From contig JAHEEO010000166.1 in the NCBI GenBank assembly GCA_024640665.1, forward strand, positions 1 through 6,894: a DNA stretch of 6,894 nucleotides, given 5' to 3'. This DNA is from Rhodospirillales bacterium. Lineage in GTDB: Bacteria; Pseudomonadota; Gammaproteobacteria; Steroidobacterales; Rariloculaceae. Shown here in pieces: positions 1 to 5,928 of this stretch; within the stretch, counting starts at the first letter, position 1, and each line of letters opens with the position of its first letter. A program made the position numbers and the translations under genes. Under the pieces are notes generated by a model, which worked only from the letters and a program-made list of their open reading frames with translations, searched no databases and had not been told where the DNA came from.

Positions 1-504
1 CACCAAGTCGCCATCCTCAATATCCAGATAATACCGCAGGATCTGGCAGCCAAGCAGGATGTTGAAGTCGATATCGAACAGCATGTTCATATCTGAAAAA
101 CCCACTTCTTTGACCCAGAACGGCATGATCTGCATCAGCCCCAGTGCAGATGCAGATGAAATTGCGAATCGGTCGAAGTTGCTTTCGACATCGATAACCG
201 CCAATACCAGTTCGGGGTCCAGGCTGACTTCGTTTGCGCGGTGATGCACAGTGCGGAGAATTCGCAATCGCTCGTTGACATCAGGGACTTGGCGGGCCAG
301 TCGCGCCGACATGTCCGTTAACCACACTTCTGCATCGAAACGGTCCTCGAAGCTTTCTGCCGTAGAGACAGCCTCAATCAGCAAGGCCCGCAAAGCCGGG
401 TCGAGCGTTTCTGCAGGTTGCGCACTGGTTGCGCTGGCAAAGCCGAGCACGGCTGCACATGCGCCGAGCCACGCTCCGTATCTTAGTCTTGCGCGCGCAG
501 CCAT
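1..504 (-). CDS. Secreted lytic transglycosylase (SLT family), 3' end outside the window
   Basis: This is a peptidoglycan-cleaving lytic transglycosylase, expected to act in the periplasm on the glycan strands. The 168 residues visible begin with a basic N-terminus and a hydrophobic stretch (about residues 9-28, ending TSA before Gln29) that looks like a Sec signal peptide, probably cleaved near residue 28. A helical region follows, then the catalytic hallmark of the SLT/GEWL fold: ESNF at 107-110 with Glu107 as the expected catalytic acid, and GLMQIMP at 122-128. The C-terminal lobe is cut by the window edge after residue 168, so its completeness is unknown. The ATG at 502-504 is chosen because it places the signal peptide at the N-terminus; only a weak GAGCGGA-like ribosome site precedes it. 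The start lies inside proS, 22 bases before the end of the proS reading frame, so translation is probably coupled. I recognise the family but cannot assign an MltA-F/Slt subfamily name. Confidence 0.9.
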   Translation of the reverse strand, partial: MAARARLRYGAWLGACAAVLGFASATSAQPAETLDPALRALLIEAVSTAESFEDRFDAEVWLTDMSARLARQVPDVNERLRILRTVHHRANEVSLDPELVLAVIDVESNFDRFAISSASALGLMQIMPFWVKEVGFSDMNMLFDIDFNILLGCQILRYYLDIEDGDLV

Positions 505-2186
505 TGCGCAAAATCCGCTCGGGCGACAAGTTGAGATTCGCTCGCCGTGCGAGATTTGTACTCTATTTGCTGGTTACTCAGCGTTTTCTCCGACACGACG
601 ATACGATGTGGGAGGCCTAATAAGTCAGCATCAGCGAACTTGAAGCCCGGCCGCTGTGGCCTGTCATCGACGAGCACGTCGTAGCCGGCGGCACGGAGCT
701 CCGCATAAAGCGAGTGGGTCTGTTCTGCGACGAGTGTGGATTTTTCCATATTGATCGGAATCACGACGATATCAAACGGCGCGAGCGCCGCAGGCCAAAT
801 AATTCCCCGGTCATCATGATTCTGCTCGATCGCCGCTGCGATGACGCGAGTCACACCAATGCCATAACATCCCATTTGCATGGTTTGTGTCTTGCCGTCG
901 GCATCCAGAACCGTGGCACCCATCGACTCGCTGTACTTGGTACCGAGTTGGAATACTTGGCCTACCTCGATGCCGCGCGCGATCTGGAGCGTGCCGGTGC
1001 CATTCGGGCTGGGATCGCCGTCGATCGCATTGCGCAGGTCGGCGGCTTCCGGCAGCGGCAGATCGCGGCCCCAGTTGACGCCGCGGAAATGCTTGTCCTT
1101 TTGATTCGCGCCGCAGACGAAATCGGTGAGCACGGTGGCTGAGTGATCGACATAGAGTGGAATATCCAGCCCAATCGGGCCAACAAACCCGGGAATGCTG
1201 CCGGTTGCAGCATGCACGGCATCGGCCGGCAGCATCGTGAGTGGCAGATCGACCGCGGGTAGTCGGGCCGCCTTTACCGCATTGAGTTCGTGATCGCCCC
1301 GCAGCAGCAAACCAACAGCCGGCGTGTCGCTGCCTTTTACCAGCAGGAGTTTGAGACATTGCTTTGCCGAGCAATCGAGAAACTGCGCAAGGTCGTCAAT
1401 GCTGCCAGCTTTCGGTGTATCGACGAGCGTGAGTGATTCGGAGGGGGCTGGAGCTTCGTCAGCGAGGGGCGGTAGATTGACGACTTCTACATTGGCCGCA
1501 AAGCCATCTGCATCGCAATAGGCAATAGCATCTTCGCCGGATGTCGCTAAGACTTGAAACTCTTCTGAAATGCTGCCGCCGATTGCGCCGCTGTCTGCTT
1601 TTACAATCCGAAACTCGAGCTGCATGCGAGTGAAAATGGTCTCGTAAGTGCTCCGCATCGTCTGGTAGCCGGCTTCGAGTGATTCGGTATCCGTATGAAA
1701 CGAATAGGCATCTTTCATGATGAACTCCCGGGAGCGCATGACACCAAAACGCGGCCGGATCTCATCGCGGAATTTCGTCTGAATTTGATAGTAATTGACC
1801 GGCAGTTGGCGATAGCTTTTTAGCTCGTTGCGGGCGATGTCGGTGATGACTTCCTCGTGTGTCGGCCCAAGGCAGAACTCTCGTTCGTGGCGGTCCTTAA
1901 ACCTCAGCAGCTCAGGGCCGTAGGCGTCCCAGCGAGCTGATTCCCGCCACAATTCTGCTGGTTGAACCGCAGGCATGCGCAGTTCCAGAGCACCCGAACG
2001 ATTCATCTCATCGCGAATAATCCGTTCGACTTTGTGAATCACCCGCATGCCCAAGGGCAGCCAACTGTATAAACCGGACGCCAGTCGGCGAATAAGACCC
2101 GCGCGGAGCATCAACTGGTGCGAGATGACCTCGGCGTCGGCCGGGCTGTCTTTGTAGGTACTAAGGGGGAATTTGCTGAGGTACAT
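483..2186 (-). CDS. proS: Prolyl-tRNA synthetase, bacterial type with editing domain
   Basis: This cytoplasmic enzyme charges tRNA-Pro with proline using ATP and, in this subclass, hydrolyses mischarged Ala-tRNA-Pro. The 567-residue product matches the roughly 570 residues of E. coli ProS and resembles it along its whole length. Class II motifs are visible: motif 1 around 38-61 (GLYSWLPLGMRV), motif 2 at 144-164 (RPRFGVMRSREF...), and motif 3 at 439-447 (GCYGIGVTR). Between motifs 2 and 3 lies the inserted editing (YbaK-like) domain, roughly 224-407, with a KLLLVKG segment containing the conserved Lys284 and the RGDHELN element at 296-302. The anticodon-binding domain fills about 470-567. The start at 2186 (MYLSKFPLST...) aligns with the E. 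coli N-terminus. The frame stays open for 128 more codons upstream, but those have no ProS similarity and run antisense into pssA. No strong Shine-Dalgarno is visible. It overlaps the downstream transglycosylase by 22 bases. Confidence 0.98.
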   Translation of the reverse strand: MYLSKFPLSTYKDSPADAEVISHQLMLRAGLIRRLASGLYSWLPLGMRVIHKVERIIRDEMNRSGALELRMPAVQPAELWRESARWDAYGPELLRFKDRHEREFCLGPTHEEVITDIARNELKSYRQLPVNYYQIQTKFRDEIRPRFGVMRSREFIMKDAYSFHTDTESLEAGYQTMRSTYETIFTRMQLEFRIVKADSGAIGGSISEEFQVLATSGEDAIAYCDADGFAANVEVVNLPPLADEAPAPSESLTLVDTPKAGSIDDLAQFLDCSAKQCLKLLLVKGSDTPAVGLLLRGDHELNAVKAARLPAVDLPLTMLPADAVHAATGSIPGFVGPIGLDIPLYVDHSATVLTDFVCGANQKDKHFRGVNWGRDLPLPEAADLRNAIDGDPSPNGTGTLQIARGIEVGQVFQLGTKYSESMGATVLDADGKTQTMQMGCYGIGVTRVIAAAIEQNHDDRGIIWPAALAPFDIVVIPINMEKSTLVAEQTHSLYAELRAAGYDVLVDDRPQRPGFKFADADLLGLPHRIVVSEKTLSNQQIEYKSRTASESQLVARADFAQWLRAQD

Positions 2187-2215
2187 GCTGGATACTGCGA
2201 CGTCTGGGGGAGCGT

Positions 2216-2228
2216 GGACGCGATTGTA
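2216..2228 (-). promoter_or_regulatory. Possible sigma-70 type -10 region for proS
   Basis: On the - strand the hexamer TACAAT (2228 down to 2223) matches five of six bases of the consensus -10 box. A start of transcription near 2216 would give a leader of about 30 bases before the proS ATG. No good -35 hexamer is seen 16-18 bases upstream, only GC-rich sequence of TGGCTC type, and there is no extended TGn element. The call is therefore tentative and rests on one box in the right place. Confidence 0.35.
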
Positions 2229-2297
2229 CCGGCCGGATGTGCTGTGGAGCCAGCGATAGGCATTGCGTCCCGTAGCCGTTTGTCGCAGCATTCTGTC

Positions 2298-2303
2298 GAG
2301 GAG
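2298..2303 (+). promoter_or_regulatory. Shine-Dalgarno site of pssA
   Basis: GAGGAG lies 8 bases before the ATG at 2312. This is close to ideal spacing and fixes the pssA start. I could not find a convincing + strand -35/-10 pair in the 125-base spacer between proS and pssA (2187-2311), although a promoter for this operon is expected there. Confidence 0.7.
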
Positions 2304-2311
2304 CGCGACTG

Positions 2312-3085
2312 ATGGAATCTCAACACCAAGACTCAGAAAGCCCGAAGCGGCGCAAAGGCATTTACCTTTTGCCCAATTTGCTGACGACGGGCGGCTTGTT
2401 TGCAGGGTTCTTTTCGATTGTGGCTGCCATTGACGGCAATTTCCCGGCAGCCGGGTGGGCCACGATCGTTGCAATTCTGCTGGATGGGCTCGACGGTCGA
2501 GTTGCGCGAATGACCAGCACTGAGAGCGACTTCGGCAAGGAATTCGACAGTCTTGCCGATATGGTTTCATTTGGGGTTGCGCCGGCCATCATCACTTACC
2601 AGTGGGGCGTAGAACGGTTGGCTGAATATGGTGCGGTGTGGGGCCGGGCCGGATGGCTGGCAACGTTTCTCTATGCTGTCGCGGCCGCATTTCGGCTGGC
2701 GCGCTTCAATACCAGCACGAAAACGATCGAGCGGCGCTACTTTCAAGGTATTCCGAGTCCACCGGCCGCTGCCGCTGTCGTCTCGATGGTCTGGCTTGCA
2801 ACCATTTACGAAGTCAATGAACTCATTGGCCTTGTCGGGGGAATTGGCGTCACCGCCATTGTCGGCGTCCTGATGGTATCGCGATTTCGTTACCTCAGCT
2901 TCAAGGATGTCGGTCCGAGCCGAAGAGTGCATTTCGCAAATTTATTGCTGATACCGTTGGCCATCATTGCGATCGCGCTTGAACCGCCGTTGATGATCTT
3001 CGTGATCGCGATTATTTATGCAGCTTCCGGGCCGATTGTGTGGTTGCTTCGACGTCGACGCGGAGCGCCAGAGGGCCGGTCGTGA
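2312..3085 (+). CDS. pssA: CDP-diacylglycerol--serine O-phosphatidyltransferase (type II, membrane-embedded)
   Basis: The enzyme transfers the phosphatidyl group of CDP-diacylglycerol to L-serine, making phosphatidylserine, the precursor of phosphatidylethanolamine, in the inner membrane. The complete CDP-alcohol phosphotransferase signature DG-x2-AR-x8-G-x3-D-x3-D is present from Asp61 to Asp83 (D61, G62, A65, R66, G75, D79, D83); these acidic residues bind metal and CDP. The N-terminal element RRKGIYLLPNLLTTGGLFAGF (from about residue 13) and the later FRLARFN and FQGIPSPPAA segments (127-153) are typical of PssA and separate it from PgsA. Several hydrophobic membrane segments follow, at about 24-41, 47-58, 112-128, 150-165, 171-190 and 208-245. 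The tail is basic (RRRR at 247-250). At 257 residues it is of type II length, unlike the larger PLD-like PssA of enteric bacteria. The next gene begins directly after its TGA. Confidence 0.95.
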   Translation: MESQHQDSESPKRRKGIYLLPNLLTTGGLFAGFFSIVAAIDGNFPAAGWATIVAILLDGLDGRVARMTSTESDFGKEFDSLADMVSFGVAPAIITYQWGVERLAEYGAVWGRAGWLATFLYAVAAAFRLARFNTSTKTIERRYFQGIPSPPAAAAVVSMVWLATIYEVNELIGLVGGIGVTAIVGVLMVSRFRYLSFKDVGPSRRVHFANLLLIPLAIIAIALEPPLMIFVIAIIYAASGPIVWLLRRRRGAPEGRS

Positions 3086-3838
3086 GTGTCATCCGGCATG
3101 GATAGTTTGCGCAATGCGTATCTCGCCGAGATGGGCATCGCTGCGCTTGTGGCGCGCGACCGGCCTGGTGGCGCAGTGCTTGATGGTTCTCGCAGTTCGC
3201 CAGTCGCTCTACAAGATGGCGCTGCTGCGCCGCACGGGCGCATGGATTCTCGAGATGTGGAATCGCAGGGCGTGGAATCGCTGGATTGGGCTGCGCTGCG
3301 TGCCGCGGTGGCGACTTGCCAGCGCTGCGAGCTTCACAAAACACGTCGCCAGACGGTTTTCGGTACCGGTCGCCAAACAGCTGATTTGCTGGTCATTGGC
3401 GAAGCGCCGGGCGCTGACGAGGACCAGCAGGGCGAACCATTCGTCGGCCGAGCGGGACAGCTCCTGAATGCCATGTTGCGCGCAATGGGTCTCCAGCGCG
3501 AGCACGTCTATATCACCAATATTCTCAAATGTCGGCCACCCAATAACCGTGATCCCAGGCGGGACGAAGCGACGGCTTGTTCGCCGTTTCTCGATCGACA
3601 AATTCGCCTTTTGCAGCCACGCGCTGTGCTTGCATTGGGCCGCATATCCGCGCAATGGCTACTGGGCTCGGAATTGCCCGTGGGCAAATTGCGTGGTCAA
3701 ATAAGGGCCTTTGGTGCACAGGACACGCCGCTGGTTGTCAGCTATCATCCTGCGTATCTGCTCAGAAGTCCTGCTGCGAAAGCCAAAGCGTGGCAGGATT
3801 TATTGTTGGTTAAAACCTTGATAGACGAACCGCAATGA
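3086..3838 (+). CDS. Uracil-DNA glycosylase, family 4 (Fe-S), with N-terminal extension
   Basis: This DNA-repair enzyme removes uracil from DNA, starting base excision repair. The catalytic domain (about 66-250) shows motif A GEAPGADED at 105-113, the GEPFVGRAGQLL segment at 116-127, KCRPPNNRDP at 148-157, and motif B HPAYLLR at 221-227. The four cysteines expected to hold the 4Fe-4S cluster are C78, C81, C149 and C165. Ahead of the domain are about 65 extra residues: a short predicted helix with YLAEMGI (12-18), then a Gly/Ala/Ser/Asp-rich, probably disordered linker (about 25-63). The start is uncertain. GTG at 3086 directly follows the pssA TGA and has GAGGG 10 bases upstream; ATG at 3098 would shorten the protein by four residues. 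Its stop overlaps the rimI start (ATGA). The position just upstream of rimI is where E. coli has holD (see findings). The enzyme family is clear; any psi-like role is inference. Confidence 0.93.
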   Translation: MSSGMDSLRNAYLAEMGIAALVARDRPGGAVLDGSRSSPVALQDGAAAPHGRMDSRDVESQGVESLDWAALRAAVATCQRCELHKTRRQTVFGTGRQTADLLVIGEAPGADEDQQGEPFVGRAGQLLNAMLRAMGLQREHVYITNILKCRPPNNRDPRRDEATACSPFLDRQIRLLQPRAVLALGRISAQWLLGSELPVGKLRGQIRAFGAQDTPLVVSYHPAYLLRSPAAKAKAWQDLLLVKTLIDEPQ

Positions 3839-4308
3839 GTGCCGCTTTAGAGCCACGAACCCAGATTCGGGCGATGGTCCCTGCTGATCTGAAGGCAGTA
3901 AGCCGCGTCGAGAGCGATGCCTACAAGTACCCGTGGAGTGTCGGCATCTTTCGCGATTGTTTGCTCGCTGGCTATTTCAGCGTCGTACTCGACATAGCCG
4001 GTGCCGTGACAGGCTATGCCATTATGTCAACAGCATCGGCTGAGGCGCATGTGCTGAATATCTGTGTGCATCCTGCGGCGCGACGTTATGGTTATGGCCG
4101 GAAGCTTCTTAATTCACTGCTGCTGAAAGCGCACAACCTCGAAGTAGAGCAAATTTTTCTGGAAGTTCGACCATCCAATAAGCCGGCGTTATCGCTGTAT
4201 CGATCTGCCGGGTTTGTGGAAATCGGCGTGCGGCCAGCTTATTACCAAGCTGAACTGGGACGGGAAGACGCTATCATCCTGTCAGCCAAGCTCCGTCAGC
4301 TCATTTAG
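3835..4308 (+). CDS. rimI: Ribosomal protein S18-alanine N-acetyltransferase (GNAT family)
   Basis: RimI transfers an acetyl group from acetyl-CoA to the N-terminal alanine of ribosomal protein S18. The 157-residue product is a single GNAT domain. The acetyl-CoA pyrophosphate-binding loop is RRYGYGRKLL at 83-92, after the ICVHPAAR strand-turn at 76-83. The RimI-type sequence LEVRPSNKPALSLYRSAGF (109-127) contains Glu110 and Tyr122, corresponding to the catalytic Glu and Tyr of E. coli RimI. The ending RPAYY...GREDAIIL (133-149) is also RimI-like. It is slightly longer than E. coli RimI because of about nine extra N-terminal residues. The ATG at 3835 overlaps the stop of the glycosylase gene (ATGA) and no good Shine-Dalgarno is seen, so expression probably depends on translational coupling. 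The gene order rimI then prfC resembles E. coli, but without the intervening yjjG. Confidence 0.93.
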   Translation: MSAALEPRTQIRAMVPADLKAVSRVESDAYKYPWSVGIFRDCLLAGYFSVVLDIAGAVTGYAIMSTASAEAHVLNICVHPAARRYGYGRKLLNSLLLKAHNLEVEQIFLEVRPSNKPALSLYRSAGFVEIGVRPAYYQAELGREDAIILSAKLRQLI

Positions 4309-4329
4309 CAATTCCATTCAGAGATTCTT

Positions 4330-5910
4330 ATGTCGGACTTCAGTTCGCGACGCACGTTCGCCATTATTTCTCATCCGGATGCAGGCAAGACCACGCTTAC
4401 GGAGAAATTCCTGTTGTTCGGTGGCGCGATTCAGTTGGCTGGAACGGTCAAAGGCCGCAAGGCTTCCAGACATGCCACATCAGATTGGATGCAATTAGAG
4501 CAGGAACGCGGCATTTCCGTTACCTCATCGGTTATGCAGTTTCCTTACAACGATCGTACAGTGAATCTTCTCGACACGCCGGGTCACGAGGACTTTTCCG
4601 AAGATACTTATCGCACGCTGACAGCCGTGGACAGCGCATTGATGGTGATCGATGCAGCCAAAGGCGTCGAAGCCCGTACGATTAAACTCATGGCCGTGTG
4701 TCGATTGCGTACCACGCCGATCATCAGTTTCATCAATAAGCTTGATAGAGACGGCCGCGACCCGATGGAGTTGCTCGACGACGTTGAGACGGTTCTCGAT
4801 ATTCAATGCTCGCCTGTGACGTGGCCGCTTGGCATGGGGCGGGAGTTTCGCGGCATATATCATCTATTGGATGATCGCTTGTTTGTCTATCAAGGACGCG
4901 ATGGGAGCCGGCTTCCACAAACTCAAATCCTGGACGGGCTTCACTCCGCTGAGGTCGGTGCAAAACTTGGCGACGAGGCTGAGGCTTTTCGCGACGAAGT
5001 CGAGCTCATTCGCGGCGCGACACCCGAGTTTGATCTTCAAGCGTATTTGGCGGGCACGCAGACGCCGGTGTTCTTCGGCGCCGCAATACACAACTATGGT
5101 GTCAAAGAACTGCTTGACGCCTTCGTCGAATTTGCGCCCGCGCCGCAGCCACGCTCGACGACGACGCGCACCGTACATCCGGAAGAAGACAAACTCACAG
5201 GCTTTGTATTCAAGATTCAGGCGAATATGGATCCAGCGCATCGCGACCGCATCGCATTCATGCGAATTTGTTCGGGCAAGTACAGCCCCGGTATGCGTTT
5301 GTACAGTCCGCGGTTAAAAAAGGAGCTCCGTATTGCCGACGCGATAACGTTTATGGCTTCGGATCGCCAGCATGTGGAAGAGGCGTATGCAGGGGACATC
5401 ATCGGCCTGCATAACCACGGGACTATCAATATTGGCGACAGCTTTTCCCAAGGCGAAGAACTGCAGTTCGACGGAATCCCCAGCTTTGCGCCAGAGATGT
5501 TTCGTCGGGCGGTTCTAAAGGACCCGCTCAAACTGAAGGCTTTGCAAAAAGGCCTTGCGCAGCTCTGTGAAGAAGGGGCGACGCAGTTGTTCCGTCCCTT
5601 GATCAATAACGATCAAATTCTTGGCGCCGTCGGGCCACTGCAATTCGATGTTGCGGCGTTTCGCCTGCGCGATGAATATGGCGTCGAATGCATTTTTGAG
5701 GCGGTTAATGTTGCGACAGCGCGTTGGGTCAGCTGCGAAGACCCAAAGAAGCTGGAGGAATTCCGGCGGCGCCTGACGAGCGGGCTCGCAATCGATCATT
5801 CAGGCGAGCTTGTGTATCTTGCATCGAGCATGGTCAATTTGAATTTGACCGAAGAACGCTGGCCGGATGTGCGCTTTACTGCGACCCGAGAACTTCGATC
5901 AACCGCCTAA
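4330..5910 (+). CDS. prfC: Peptide chain release factor 3 (translational GTPase)
   Basis: RF3 is a GTPase that drives RF1 and RF2 off the ribosome after peptide release. The product has 526 residues, against 529 in E. coli, and follows it closely end to end. The GTPase motifs are intact: G1 HPDAGKTT at 15-22, G2 GISVTSS at 61-67, G3 DTPGHEDF at 82-89, and G4 NKLD at 136-139. The SDWMQLEQERG switch region (51-61) and RF3-typical segments GFVFKIQANMDPAHRDR and GLHNHGTINIGD distinguish it from EF-G and EF-Tu. Domains II and III appear complete to the VNLNLTEERWPDV region near the C-terminus. The gene starts 21 bases after rimI, with only a weak AGAG-type ribosome site before the ATG. Its TAA overlaps the stop codon of the convergent transglutaminase gene, so there is no spacer between the two. 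Confidence 0.98.
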   Translation: MSDFSSRRTFAIISHPDAGKTTLTEKFLLFGGAIQLAGTVKGRKASRHATSDWMQLEQERGISVTSSVMQFPYNDRTVNLLDTPGHEDFSEDTYRTLTAVDSALMVIDAAKGVEARTIKLMAVCRLRTTPIISFINKLDRDGRDPMELLDDVETVLDIQCSPVTWPLGMGREFRGIYHLLDDRLFVYQGRDGSRLPQTQILDGLHSAEVGAKLGDEAEAFRDEVELIRGATPEFDLQAYLAGTQTPVFFGAAIHNYGVKELLDAFVEFAPAPQPRSTTTRTVHPEEDKLTGFVFKIQANMDPAHRDRIAFMRICSGKYSPGMRLYSPRLKKELRIADAITFMASDRQHVEEAYAGDIIGLHNHGTINIGDSFSQGEELQFDGIPSFAPEMFRRAVLKDPLKLKALQKGLAQLCEEGATQLFRPLINNDQILGAVGPLQFDVAAFRLRDEYGVECIFEAVNVATARWVSCEDPKKLEEFRRRLTSGLAIDHSGELVYLASSMVNLNLTEERWPDVRFTATRELRSTA

Positions 5911-5928
5911 GGGCTGGCCGGTGTTTTT
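5902..5928 (+). terminator. Weak candidate intrinsic terminator after prfC
   Basis: ACCGCC (5902-5907) can pair with GGCCGGT (5916-5922), leaving C5918 bulged and an eight-base loop that contains the prfC stop codon. The hairpin is followed by one G and then five T (5924-5928). The stem is short and imperfect, so termination may be inefficient or may rely on Rho. The element would lie inside the last codons of both convergent genes. Only the + strand orientation has the T run. Confidence 0.3.

Noticed and set aside
251..643. A 130-codon + strand open frame opposite the transglycosylase/proS junction
   Set aside because: It is antisense to two clearly recognised proteins, with a biased Ser/Ala/Arg composition and no domain signature.
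2187..2570. A 128-codon N-terminal extension of the proS reading frame
   Set aside because: The frame is open but lies across the divergent spacer and antisense to pssA. Its residues do not resemble ProS, and the start at 2186 matches the E. coli N-terminus in length and sequence.
3018..3467. A 149-codon + strand open frame across the pssA/glycosylase junction
   Set aside because: It is in another frame of two well-supported genes, has a low-complexity Arg/Trp/Ser-rich translation and shows no recognisable motif.
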